DNA from: Sphingomonas albertensis
GTDB lineage: Bacteria > Pseudomonadota > Alphaproteobacteria > Sphingomonadales > Sphingomonadaceae
DNA length: 64,000 nt
Assembly (NCBI RefSeq): GCF_014358075.1
Contig: NZ_JACONT010000017.1
Location: forward strand, 1-64,000
Direction of reading: 5' to 3'
Below are positions 24,673 to 33,282 of this stretch, piece by piece; positions within the stretch are counted from its first letter, which is position 1; each line of letters starts with the position of its first letter. The notes under the pieces are model-generated. The model ran no database searches. It was not told the DNA's origin and was given only the letters and a program-made list of their open reading frames with translations. Made by a program: the position numbers and the translations under genes.

Positions 24673-26334
24673 TCAGGCATTACGGTCGAGGTATCGGTGC
24701 ACCGCCTGGATGACGATCGACCCTTCCCCCACGCCTGCCGCGACTCGTTTGACCGATCCCGCACGCACGTCTCCGACGGCGTAGATCCCGTCCCGGCTGG
24801 TTGCGTAAGGGGATTCCAAGGCCTTGCCTTCGGCGTCATGGCCGGTGAGTACGAAGCCCTTCTCGTCCAGCGGAAGACACGTCCTGAGCCATTCGGTGTT
24901 CGGCTCGGCGCCGATCATGACGAAGAGGCTTCCGCACGCGATCCTCGTGGTCTCCCTGGTGCGGTCGTCGATCCACTCCACCTCCTGCAGGTTCGTTTCG
25001 CCGAATACGCCCGTGACCTCGCTGAAGGGGTGCAGCGTGATCCGCGGCGACATCGCGATGCGCTCGACCAGATAGTCGGACATTGTCTCCGCCAGGCCCG
25101 ACTTCCGGACCAGGATGTGAACGTGGCCGGCGTGTCGTGAGAGGAAGACCGCGGCCTGCCCGGCCGAGTTGCCCCCGCCGACAACCACGACGTTCTGGTT
25201 CTTGCAAAGGCTGGCCTCCATCGCCGTCGCCGCATACTGGATGCCGGCTCCCTCGTACCGTTCGTACTGGGGGACGGACAGCCGTCGGTACCGCGCGCCC
25301 GACGCCACCACGACGGCTGATGCGAGTACGACCTGACCGTCTTCGAGTTCGATGCGGAAGGGGCTCGCCGAGCAGTCCAGTCGGATCGCCATCCGGGAGA
25401 CGGCGATCCGCGCGCCGAACTTCTGCGCCTGGACCTGGGCACGCCCGGCCAGGGCCTGTCCCGAAATGCCGGTCGGAAAGCCCAGATAGTTCTCGATCCT
25501 CGAACTGGTACCTGCCTGTCCGCCCGGGGCGAGGCCTTCGATCACCACGGTCTTCAGGCCTTCGGAGGCGCCGTAGGTCGCGGACGCAAGCCCCGCAGGT
25601 CCGGCTCCGACCACGGCGACGTCCCAGATCTCGTCGGCGGCGAATTTCTCGGTCAGTCCCAGCTTGTCCGCGAACTCGGGCGTCGGCGGGTTCCGCATCA
25701 CGGTCCGGTCCGGAGTGACGACCGCAGGAAGATCGCCCGGCTCCAACCCCAGCTCCACCATCAGGTCGACGCCTCGAGGGTCGCTCGCCGTGTCCACCAG
25801 CCGGATCGGGTAGCCGTTCCTGATGGCGAAGCGCTCCAGGCGGAGGGTGTCGTAGGATGATGCGGGTCCCAGCAGCGTGATGCCAGCTTCCCCGTGATGG
25901 ACGAAGCCCATCCGCCGCAGGATGAACGCACGCATCACCGTCTCGGCAATGTCGGACTCGGCCGTCATCAGCCGCTTGAACCCGGACTCGGCGATGCGCA
26001 GCACGCGTACCGCGGTTATCGCGCGCGCGCTGACCAGCAGAGCGCGAGCGCTGAAGTGATCGAGTTCGCCGGTGAACTGGCCGCGGCGGTGGACCGTCAG
26101 GAGCCGCTCCGACCCCTCGCCGTCCTGATCCGCGGCGAAGATACCGATCTCGCCGCCGAGCACGACGAAGAAGTCGGCGTGCCGGTCGCCGCGAGCGAAG
26201 AGCGGGGCGCCAGGGGGTAGCGCCTCCTCGACGCCGTAAGGGCGGATCCTGTCCGTCATCTCGTCGGAGAATACCGGATAAACCTGACCGGTTCGCGCAT
26301 AGGGATCATCGAGATCGACGGGAAGCTGCTGCAC
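24673..26334 (-). CDS. CNB-domain / thioredoxin-reductase-like flavoprotein
   Basis: A ~553-aa fusion. Residues ~25-135 are a cyclic-nucleotide-binding fold (ADFFVVLGGEIGIF, RGQFTGELDHFS); ~145-225 looks thioredoxin-like (ITLLGPASSYDTLRLERFA); ~239 onward is a thioredoxin-reductase-type FAD/NADPH module (VAVVGAGPAGLA, GGQAGTSSRIENYLGFP, VVVVGGGNSAGQAA, GIYAVGDVR). Where TrxR has CATC before the NADPH loop, this protein has no cysteine pair (YAATAMEASLC), so classical disulfide reduction is excluded. I chose GTG 26334, five bases after GAGGAA, because the longer frame adds an Arg-rich tail without similarity. The electron acceptor and cyclic nucleotide are unknown. Confidence 0.85.
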   Translation of the reverse strand: MQQLPVDLDDPYARTGQVYPVFSDEMTDRIRPYGVEEALPPGAPLFARGDRHADFFVVLGGEIGIFAADQDGEGSERLLTVHRRGQFTGELDHFSARALLVSARAITAVRVLRIAESGFKRLMTAESDIAETVMRAFILRRMGFVHHGEAGITLLGPASSYDTLRLERFAIRNGYPIRLVDTASDPRGVDLMVELGLEPGDLPAVVTPDRTVMRNPPTPEFADKLGLTEKFAADEIWDVAVVGAGPAGLASATYGASEGLKTVVIEGLAPGGQAGTSSRIENYLGFPTGISGQALAGRAQVQAQKFGARIAVSRMAIRLDCSASPFRIELEDGQVVLASAVVVASGARYRRLSVPQYERYEGAGIQYAATAMEASLCKNQNVVVVGGGNSAGQAAVFLSRHAGHVHILVRKSGLAETMSDYLVERIAMSPRITLHPFSEVTGVFGETNLQEVEWIDDRTRETTRIACGSLFVMIGAEPNTEWLRTCLPLDEKGFVLTGHDAEGKALESPYATSRDGIYAVGDVRAGSVKRVAAGVGEGSIVIQAVHRYLDRNA

Positions 26335-26586
26335 GGGCTGTTCCTCGGTCGCGCCGGGATGGCGCGAGCATCTCGAGCGGATATGCCGGAAAGCCGGTGA
26401 TCCGGCTTGGTCGTGCATGACCCTAGTTGGACGGCTCTGCGCGTTCGATGATCGATACTGCCTGAACGCCACCCGCGCCCTGAGCCCGCCTTTTCAGTTT
26501 CATCGAATGTTCTGACGTACTTTATCTGACTGATCGATCATGTCGGCACCGCCTATCTCCATGGCAACGGAACGACGGAGGACGAA

Positions 26587-26898
26587 ATGGGCAACGTGGC
26601 AACGACAGAACCGACCCTCAGCTCGCTGGAATGGCAAGCGGTGTCGGTAGCCCTGAGCGACGCTTCCAAGTGTGGATGCGGTGCCACGGGGAAAGCTGGC
26701 GTGGCAGGTCGCATCTTTCGCGCTCTGACCGGCAACAAGGGGCCTCGGCCGCTCGCGGACCCCAAGCTCGAGGCCGTTCGCGACTTCGTCTGCGAGACTA
26801 ATCGCCATCGGCGGATAGCCAGCGACTACGTCCCGGCTCTCCGTGCTTTCGGCTTCAACGATCGTCAGGTCGACGCGCTCGCGCTTCTGTCCGCCTGA
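26587..26898 (+). CDS. small conserved-looking protein beside pirin
   Basis: A 103-aa protein with no signal peptide. SSLEWQAVSVALSDAS opens a helical protein, with CGCG around residue 31 (two close Cys) and RIFRALTGNKGPRPLADPKLEAVRDFVC near the middle. I recall similar small proteins near pirin genes in sphingomonads but know no function. GGAGG six bases before the ATG supports the start. The pirin gene follows after 26 bases, so the pair is likely an operon. Confidence 0.7.
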   Translation: MGNVATTEPTLSSLEWQAVSVALSDASKCGCGATGKAGVAGRIFRALTGNKGPRPLADPKLEAVRDFVCETNRHRRIASDYVPALRAFGFNDRQVDALALLSA

Positions 26899-26924
26899 CC
26901 ATCCTACCCCAAAGGAGATACGAC

Positions 26925-27629
26925 ATGATCGAACTTCGTCCCTTCGCATCGCTCGGCGGCGCCAATCATGGCTGGCTCGACGCCAAACACCATTTCTCAT
27001 TTGCGAACTACTACGATCCCAAGCGCGAGAGCTGGGGGAATCTCCGGGTCTGGAACGACGACACCATCGCACCCCAATCCGGATTTCCACCCCACCCCCA
27101 CCCCCACCGTGACATGGAGATCATCACCTACGTCCGCGAGGGAGCGATTACGCATCAGGACAACCTGGGCAATGTCGGTCGCACCGAAGCCGGCGACGTG
27201 CAGGTGATGTCGGCTGGTACGGGCATCGCCCATGCTGAGTACAACAAGGAGGACGTCACGACGAAGATCTTTCAGATCTGGATCCAGCCGACCCGCTCGG
27301 GCGAGAAGCCGAGCTGGGGTGCACGTCCCTTCCCCAAGGGCGAGCGTTCGGGACGCTTCGTGACTCTGGCGTCGGGGTTCGCCAACGATGACGACGCATT
27401 GCCGATACGCACCGACGCACGCATCGTCGCTGCGACGCTGAAGGCGGGCGAGACCGCGTCCTACCCGCTCGGGAAGGACCGGCGCGCCTATCTGGTGCCT
27501 GCGACCGGCTCGATCGAAATCGACGGCACTCGCGCCAACGCACGCGACGGCGTTGCGATCAGTGATGTCGAGACGCTTACGATCACGGCCGTCGAGGACA
27601 GTGAGATCATCCTGGTCGACGCCGCCTGA
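26925..27629 (+). CDS. pirin-family (YhhW-like) bicupin
   Basis: A 234-aa bicupin related to E. coli YhhW, a quercetin 2,3-dioxygenase in vitro. LGGANHGWLDAKHHFSFA, HRDMEIITYVREGAITHQD and MSAGTGIAHAEYN carry the metal-binding His and Glu of the N-terminal cupin. Compared with its paralogue at 41096 (FPAHPHRD) it reads FPPHPHPHRD, two extra residues inside the metal-binding loop. The DNA there is a CCCCAC-like slippage repeat. A strong AAAGGAGAT ribosome site precedes the ATG. A GC-rich hairpin and a second, different pirin gene follow. Confidence 0.9.
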   Translation: MIELRPFASLGGANHGWLDAKHHFSFANYYDPKRESWGNLRVWNDDTIAPQSGFPPHPHPHRDMEIITYVREGAITHQDNLGNVGRTEAGDVQVMSAGTGIAHAEYNKEDVTTKIFQIWIQPTRSGEKPSWGARPFPKGERSGRFVTLASGFANDDDALPIRTDARIVAATLKAGETASYPLGKDRRAYLVPATGSIEIDGTRANARDGVAISDVETLTITAVEDSEIILVDAA

Positions 27630-27639
27630 CCTAATCAAC

Positions 27640-27657
27640 GCCGGGCTTCGGCCCGGC
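27640..27657 (+). terminator. GC hairpin between pirin genes
   Basis: GCCGGGC-TTCG-GCCCGGC forms a perfect 7-bp stem with a UUCG tetraloop 11 bases after the pirin stop. There is no T-tract, so it may attenuate or protect mRNA rather than fully terminate; the next pirin gene starts 22 bases later. Confidence 0.6.
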
Positions 27658-27679
27658 GACCTCGTTACGGAGCTAGCCC

Positions 27680-28600
27680 ATGTCCATCCGTTCCAGCGAC
27701 ATCGAAGGTGTCGAGCAGGTCATCCTGCCACCCGTCCGCGACCTTGGCGACGGCTTCACCGTCCGCCGCGCGCTGCCCTCCGCTCACAGACGGATGGTCG
27801 GTCCCTTCATCTTCTTCGATCAGATGGGTCCTGCCGCGTTCCGTGGGGGTGAAGGTCTCGACGTGCGCCCCCATCCTCACATCGGTCTGGCGACGGTCAC
27901 CTACCTGCTGGAGGGGGAGATCCTCCACCGCGACAGCGTCGGTTCGGTGCAGGCCATCCGTCCGGGCGAGGTCAACTGGATGACGGCGGGCTCGGGCATC
28001 GTGCACTCCGAGCGTACCGGTGCTGAGACCAGGGCCAGTGGTGCATCCCTGTTCGGGCTGCAGACCTGGCTGGCGCTGCCTGCGGGGATGGAGGAGATCG
28101 CTCCTGACTTCGCGCACTACAAGGCAGGCGAGATCCCGGTCGTTGAAGCCGACGGTACGCGGCTGACGCTCGTCGCCGGCAAGTCTGACGGGCTGGTGTC
28201 ACCGGTGAAGACGTTCTCCGATCTCGTCTATGCCGACATCCATCTCCAGCCGGGCGCCCGGTACCAGCTCAAGGCCGAGCACGTCGAACGGGCGATCTAC
28301 GTCGTTGGGGGAGCGATCGAAGTCGTCGGACAGACCGGTGGCTTCGCCTCGGGCGAACTCGTCGTGTTCAAGCCCGATGCGGAAATCATCGTCCGGGCAT
28401 CACATGGCGCACGGCTGATGCTGATCGGCGGCGAACCGTTTCCCGAACGACGCCACATCTTCTGGAACTTCGTGTCCTCGCGCGAGGAGAGGATCGAACA
28501 GGCGAAGTCCGATTGGAAGGCTGATCGCTTTGCCCATGTTCCGGAAGAGCACGAATTCATCCCTCTTCCGGCCGAGCCCGAGCCGGTACGATATCCCTGA
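27680..28600 (+). CDS. pirin-family protein
   Basis: A 306-aa classical pirin. [40 protein letters not shown] (His ligands), HRDSVGS and [13 protein letters not shown] (His and Glu ligands) mark the N-terminal cupin. The C-terminal domain ([26 protein letters not shown]) lacks metal ligands, as is usual. The end FIPLPAEP is characteristic. Bacterial pirins act as redox or metabolic modulators, or quercetinases. It probably shares a transcript with the gene pair upstream. Confidence 0.92.
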   Translation: MSIRSSDIEGVEQVILPPVRDLGDGFTVRRALPSAHRRMVGPFIFFDQMGPAAFRGGEGLDVRPHPHIGLATVTYLLEGEILHRDSVGSVQAIRPGEVNWMTAGSGIVHSERTGAETRASGASLFGLQTWLALPAGMEEIAPDFAHYKAGEIPVVEADGTRLTLVAGKSDGLVSPVKTFSDLVYADIHLQPGARYQLKAEHVERAIYVVGGAIEVVGQTGGFASGELVVFKPDAEIIVRASHGARLMLIGGEPFPERRHIFWNFVSSREERIEQAKSDWKADRFAHVPEEHEFIPLPAEPEPVRYP

Positions 28601-28857
28601 CGTTCGACGCCGAGCGGCATGGCGATCTCCCGGGATCTGCGGGGTGCGATCGGCATCCAAGGAGGGCTACGCCGCGATGCAGAGGCCGTTATGCGGTCTG
28701 ACGGCGTGGGCTCCAGATGGCGTCATCGTAAGACAGGGCGCTTCACCACTCTGTTTCTCACCCCAGCCGGCTTCAGGTGATCGAAGGCGCTGACCACCAC
28801 CGCGGACGATCTGACGGGAGCGCCCGGCAGATCGTCGTACCGGGCCCTAACGCACTC

Positions 28858-29457
28858 TCACTTCAGCTTGGCTGCGGTTTCGGCGATCCGCCGCCCCTGG
28901 TAGCGCGCGCCGTCGAGTTCGTCCGGCCCGGGCTGGCGGCTTCCATCGCCGTCCGCGATCGTCGTCGCCCCGTAAGGCGAACCGCCCCGCACCTTGTCGA
29001 CGCCGACCTGCGCCTGGAACCCGTAATCCAGGCCGACGATCGTCATGCCGTGGTGCATGAGGTTGGTGATGATGGAGAACAGCGTCGTCTCCTGCCCGCC
29101 GTGCTGGCTCGCGGTCGACGTGAACGCGCCGCCCACCTTGCCTATGAGCTTGCCCGTGAACCACAGGCCGCCCGTTGCGTCCCAGAAGCTGGCCATCTGG
29201 CTCGGCATGCGTCCGAAGCGCGTCGGGGAGCCGACGATGATGGCGTCGTAGTCGGCGAGCGCATCGGGGCCTTCGATCAGGGCGTGCGCGCTCTCGGTCT
29301 TGAAGTGCGCCGCTTCGACGACCGCCTGCGGAACGGTCTCGGCCACCCGCCGCACATCCACGTCGGCGCCGGCGGATCGTGCGCCCTCTGCGACAGCGTC
29401 CGCCATCTGCTCGATATGGCCGTAGGATGAGTAGTAGAGCACCAGAACCTTGGTCAT
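28858..29457 (-). CDS. wrbA: NAD(P)H:quinone oxidoreductase WrbA
   Basis: A 199-aa flavodoxin-like enzyme that reduces quinones by two electrons and limits oxidative stress. [16 protein letters not shown] is the FMN phosphate loop, [21 protein letters not shown] the second flavin loop, and [14 protein letters not shown] with [16 protein letters not shown] the WrbA-specific segments. [19 protein letters not shown] near the C-terminus completes the family pattern. Length is normal. It lies downstream of mqo on the same strand, separated by a hairpin, so it may have its own promoter. Confidence 0.93.
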   Translation of the reverse strand: MTKVLVLYYSSYGHIEQMADAVAEGARSAGADVDVRRVAETVPQAVVEAAHFKTESAHALIEGPDALADYDAIIVGSPTRFGRMPSQMASFWDATGGLWFTGKLIGKVGGAFTSTASQHGGQETTLFSIITNLMHHGMTIVGLDYGFQAQVGVDKVRGGSPYGATTIADGDGSRQPGPDELDGARYQGRRIAETAAKLK

Positions 29458-29488
29458 CGGAATATTCTTCTTTTCCGTTCGGATGGAT

Positions 29489-29528
29489 CGCGACCCGAAC
29501 CCACGGAGGGAGGGAGGCTCGGGCCGCG
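29489..29528 (-). terminator. hairpin after mqo
   Basis: CGCGACCCGA (29489-29498) pairs with TCGGGCCGCG (29519-29528) with one mismatch and a 20-base loop, 24 bases past the mqo stop. It lacks a strong T-tract; partial termination before wrbA is plausible. Confidence 0.5.
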
Positions 29529-29552
29529 AACCGTGAAACTTTTATCTCGTAG

Positions 29553-31052
29553 TCAGACGTTCTCGATCCTCAGGACCGGCGCCGTAGCCGCGCGCGTAGC
29601 GCGGCAGGCGTCGGCGTCCTGCGTCAGATCGACGCCGTAGGTCGGGATGATCCTCTTCAAGCCGGGCAACCACGCGTCGTCGGCGAGCTTGTCCGGGAAG
29701 CACCTCTCCAGGACCTCCATCGCGATGAAGGCCGCCGTCGAGGCGCCCGGGGAAGCGCCGAGCAGCGCGACGATCGACTTGTCGGCGGCGGAGATCAGTT
29801 CGGTCCCGAACTCCAGGCGGCCGCCCCGGTCGGTCTTGTCCGGCTTGATGACCTGGACGCGCTGGCCCGCGACCGCCTCCTTCCACTCGACGCGCTTGGC
29901 GTTCGGGAAGAACTGCTTGAGCGTCTCGAACTGATGCGCCCCCGTCTGCATGACCTGGCCGACGAGGTACTCCGTGAGCTTCAAATTGTCCTTCGCGACG
30001 TTGAGGAGCGGCATCACGTTGTCGGGCGTGATCGAGTGGAACAGGTCGGTCAGGGAACCGTGCTTGAGGAACTTGCTCGAGAAGCCGGCATACGGCCCGA
30101 AGAGCAGCGACGTCTTTCCAGCGACCACGCGCGTATCGAGGTGCGGGACCGACATGGGAGGCGAACCGCTCGCCGCCTTGCCGTAGACCTTGGCGTGATG
30201 GCGCGAGGTCACCGCGTCGATCTCGCAGCGCAGCCAGATGCCGCTGACCGGAAACCCGCCATAGCCGTCCCCTTCAGGTATGCCGGACTTCTGGAGGAGT
30301 TCGATCGAGGCGCCGCCTGCCCCGATGAACACGAAGCCCGCCGATACGGTCTGCCGCGTTCCGTCGTAGACGTCCTCGATCTCGACGTTCCACCGTCCGT
30401 CGTCCGTCTGCGTCAGATCGACGACCTTGCGGTTGTAGCGCAGATCGAAGTCGGATTGAGCCGTCAGGTGCTTGACGAGCAAATGGGTAAGCGATCCGTA
30501 GTCCACGTCTGACCCGGTGATCATCCGTGTCGCCGCGATCGGCTGGTCCTCGGCTCGGCCCTCGATGATCAGCGGCGCCCATCCAGCGATCGTCGCCCGG
30601 TCCTCGCTGTACTCCATGCCGTGGTAGCAGTGATGCGCCGACATCGCCTCGTACCGGGCCTTCAGGAACGCGACGTTCTCCACACCCCAGACGAAGCTCA
30701 TGTGCGGGCACGGGTGGATGAAGGCGCGAGGATCCGGGATCGCTCCCTTGGTGATGAGGAAGGACCATAGCTGACGCGATATGTCGAACTCGGTGTTGAC
30801 CTTGAGCGCCTCGGAGATGTCGATGCTGCCGTCGGCACGCTGAGGCGTGTAGTTGAGTTCGCAGTTTGCCGCGTGTCCGGTCCCGGCGTTGTTCCACGCC
30901 TCCGAACTCTCCTGCCCGCAGTCGTCGAGCGTCTCGAACATGGCGATCCGCAGCGACGGATCGAGTTCCTTGAGCACGGTGCCGAGAGTCGCGCTCATGA
31001 TGCCGGCGCCGATCAGGACGACGTCGGGCTTCGAGGATGTCGGAGTGATCAT
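29553..31052 (-). CDS. mqo: malate:quinone oxidoreductase
   Basis: A 499-aa FAD enzyme of the TCA cycle that oxidises malate to oxaloacetate and reduces quinone at the membrane. DVVLIGAGIMSATLGTVLKE is the FAD-binding Rossmann motif, and SSEAWNNAGTGHAANCELNYT, HPCPHMSFVWG and GAGGASIELLQKSGIPE are Mqo hallmarks. LLGASPGASTAAFIAMEVL lies near the end. Length is normal. The ATG at 31052 follows GAAGGGAGACGCGGC and overlaps the stop of the cupin gene by ATGA, so translation is coupled to it. The longer frame from 31145 reads into the cupin gene and is rejected. Confidence 0.95.
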   Translation of the reverse strand: MITPTSSKPDVVLIGAGIMSATLGTVLKELDPSLRIAMFETLDDCGQESSEAWNNAGTGHAANCELNYTPQRADGSIDISEALKVNTEFDISRQLWSFLITKGAIPDPRAFIHPCPHMSFVWGVENVAFLKARYEAMSAHHCYHGMEYSEDRATIAGWAPLIIEGRAEDQPIAATRMITGSDVDYGSLTHLLVKHLTAQSDFDLRYNRKVVDLTQTDDGRWNVEIEDVYDGTRQTVSAGFVFIGAGGASIELLQKSGIPEGDGYGGFPVSGIWLRCEIDAVTSRHHAKVYGKAASGSPPMSVPHLDTRVVAGKTSLLFGPYAGFSSKFLKHGSLTDLFHSITPDNVMPLLNVAKDNLKLTEYLVGQVMQTGAHQFETLKQFFPNAKRVEWKEAVAGQRVQVIKPDKTDRGGRLEFGTELISAADKSIVALLGASPGASTAAFIAMEVLERCFPDKLADDAWLPGLKRIIPTYGVDLTQDADACRATRAATAPVLRIENV

Positions 31053-31444
31053 GCCGCGTCTCCCTTCGGCTTGAAGTTCAGTTCGGCGCCCTCGCGATAG
31101 ACGACGTAGGCTCTGCACCACGGTTCTTCGCCGATCAGCCGCCACTTGTGACCGCTTCCGCTGTTGTCCTGCGCCAGAAGAACGTCACCCGGGCGGATGG
31201 TGAACGTCGCTCCGGACTTCGTTTCGAATTCGAGCGTACCGGAAAGCGTGATGACGAACCGTGGGACCGGGTCCTGATGCCATTCGAACGATCCTCCGGA
31301 CCGCGTCTCCTGGAACGAGACTGCGACGGCTTCGACCGGCGAGCCGACGAAGTCGCCACGGGCGCCTTCGGTCATCTGGATGCTTCCCTCTTCGAAGAGG
31401 GAGTCACCATCGGAACCGGTCCACATGCGGACGCATCGGATCAT
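31049..31444 (-). CDS. cupin-domain protein coupled to mqo
   Basis: A 131-aa single-domain cupin. SFEWHQDPVPRFVITLSGTL and IRPGDVLLAQDNSGSGHKW carry the two cupin motifs with His, Gln/Glu and the distal His. VVYREGAELNFKPKGDAA closes the protein. It overlaps mqo by four bases (ATGA), so a role tied to malate oxidation or its regulation is likely, though the ligand is unknown. The start at 31444 follows a Pro/Trp-rich shadow extension that lacks family similarity. It is divergent from an MFS exporter. Confidence 0.8.
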   Translation of the reverse strand: MIRCVRMWTGSDGDSLFEEGSIQMTEGARGDFVGSPVEAVAVSFQETRSGGSFEWHQDPVPRFVITLSGTLEFETKSGATFTIRPGDVLLAQDNSGSGHKWRLIGEEPWCRAYVVYREGAELNFKPKGDAA

Positions 31445-31800
31445 CGAATATCTCCAGGCAGGCTGCGGCGAAATCTGGGTGAGTGCGCTCGGCGCCTCGT
31501 GAGATGCTTCTGCGCGACCGTGGGACCTTCGCGATTGTCGAAATCGAACGCGATTCGGCGCGTTCGGACATAGGCGACGTTTCAACGGGCCGATCGGCGC
31601 TTCTATCGGGGGGTCGATTTCTGACGGGCTGATGCCCCGATCCGGCCCGGACTCGACTACATCGTTTTTTGATCGTTCGGCGGAGGATGCGACAAGGTTT
31701 CCGGCGGCCGTTGTCCTAGTGCAGGTCAACCGATGCTGTGCGTCCGTGGCCTCCTCGAGGAGCGGCATGGCGGCAGAGCAGTTTCATTCCGGAGTTTGTG
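31445..31800. other. divergent promoter region, cupin-mqo / MFS
   Basis: About 356 bases that must hold promoters for the cupin-mqo operon and the MFS gene. An AT-rich CATCGTTTTTTGATCG element lies near 31661-31676. I see no gene and no obvious operator pair. Confidence 0.4.
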
Positions 31801-32997
31801 ATGACGACCGAAGCGCAGATGACATCCGGAGCCGCCGGGACCGGAGGGTCCCTTTCGACGAGCATGACGTTCGCGATGGCGGTTGCCGCCGGCGTCGCCG
31901 TCGCGAACATCTACTACAATCAGCCGATGCTCGGGGTCATGGAGAGGGAGCTCCCCGGCCGAATGACGGGGTTCGTGCCGACAGCGACACAGCTCGGGTA
32001 CGCCGCCGGACTCTTCCTGCTCGTGCCGCTCGGCGACCTGGTCGAACGCAAGCGTCTGATCGTCATCCAGTTCGGTGTGCTGGCTGCCGCCCTGGTCGCT
32101 GCGGCGCTTGCTCCCACCGCGGGCCTGGTGATCCTCGCGTCGCTTCTGCTGGGCGTGGCCTCGACTGTCGCACAGCAGATCGTCCCACTGGCCGCTCACC
32201 TCTCCGCACCCGATCGTCGCGGGGCGACCGTCGGGACCGTGATGTCGGGAGTCCTCTGCGGCATTCTGCTGAGCCGGACTCTTGCCGGGTTCGTCGCGAC
32301 GCATGCCGGCTGGCGGGAGATGTTCTGGCTCGGCGTACCGATGGCTCTGGCGGCTGGCGCCTGGATGGCTTGGACGCTGCCGCGCAGTCGACCGACGACG
32401 GATCTCTCCTACGGCCAACTGTTGCGATCGCTGGTCGGGCTGTGGTGCGAGTTCGGTGAACTGCGTCTGGCGGCCATCACGCAGTCGCTCGTCTTCGCGG
32501 CATTCACGGCGTTCTGGACGATACTGGCGTTCCGCCTTCAGGAACCGAGCTTCGGTCTAGGCGCGGACGTGGCGGGGCTCTTCGGCATCGTGGGTGCGGT
32601 GGGCATTCTCGCGGCTCCCCTCGCCGGACGCTATGCGGACAGGAAGGGGCCCCGCCCGGTCATAGCGCTCGGGGCCGCCCTCACCCTCGTCTCCTGGATA
32701 CTGTTCGGCCTATGGACGTCGATCGCCGGGATGATCGTCGGCGTGATCGTACTCGACTTCGCGGTGCAGAGCGCGCTCGTTTCCAACCAACACGTCGTCT
32801 ACGCGCTGAGACCCGAAGCACGTGCACGACTGAACACGATCTTCATGGGCGGGATGTTCGTCGGAGGGGCAGCCGGATCCGCTGCCGCCACCCAGGCCTG
32901 GACCGCGGCCGGTTGGTTCGGGGTCTCCGTTCTCGGGGCCGTACTGGCGCTCTGCGCCACCGTGATCCAGTGCGTGAGCCTGCTCCGCAGACGCTGA
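31801..32997 (+). CDS. MFS exporter, 12 TM
   Basis: A 398-aa inner-membrane transporter. [13 protein letters not shown] in TM1 is typical of the YgaY/purine-analogue exporter branch. [17 protein letters not shown] carries MFS motif [30 protein letters not shown] and about 12 hydrophobic segments follow. ATG 31801 is used because the longer frame upstream is charged and unlike a transporter. It is divergent from the cupin-mqo operon. The substrate is not known; sugars, nucleosides or organic anions are typical for relatives. Confidence 0.85.
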   Translation: MTTEAQMTSGAAGTGGSLSTSMTFAMAVAAGVAVANIYYNQPMLGVMERELPGRMTGFVPTATQLGYAAGLFLLVPLGDLVERKRLIVIQFGVLAAALVAAALAPTAGLVILASLLLGVASTVAQQIVPLAAHLSAPDRRGATVGTVMSGVLCGILLSRTLAGFVATHAGWREMFWLGVPMALAAGAWMAWTLPRSRPTTDLSYGQLLRSLVGLWCEFGELRLAAITQSLVFAAFTAFWTILAFRLQEPSFGLGADVAGLFGIVGAVGILAAPLAGRYADRKGPRPVIALGAALTLVSWILFGLWTSIAGMIVGVIVLDFAVQSALVSNQHVVYALRPEARARLNTIFMGGMFVGGAAGSAAATQAWTAAGWFGVSVLGAVLALCATVIQCVSLLRRR

Positions 32998-33152
32998 CGA
33001 GTGCGGCGACCAAGTCGGCCGTACCCGAGAACGCGACCGCTGCCTCGTGAAGGTCGTCGAGCGTCCGGCCAGCGCCTGAGGCCGGCGAAGCGTGTCGAAA
33101 GGCGCGATGCCTCGCGTGCCAGACTCTTCCATGTCGAGGGACACTTCGAGAC

Positions 33153-33168
33153 CTATACCATCGTATAG
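33153..33168. promoter_or_regulatory. palindrome CTATAC-N4-GTATAG
   Basis: A perfect inverted repeat of 6+4+6 bases, 115 bases upstream of the STAND-type regulator gene. Its size fits a dimeric regulator site, or it could be a -10-like bidirectional promoter element. No protein can be assigned. Confidence 0.4.
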
Positions 33169-33282
33169 TCGCGCTGGTTGCGCACAAGGCTCTAGTCACG
33201 ACGGACCGGAAGACGGCGGGCAACCGGGCCCGGACGTATCCCGTGTGGTGCCCAGGCATCTGGCGGCAGTGGAGATCGGCAC

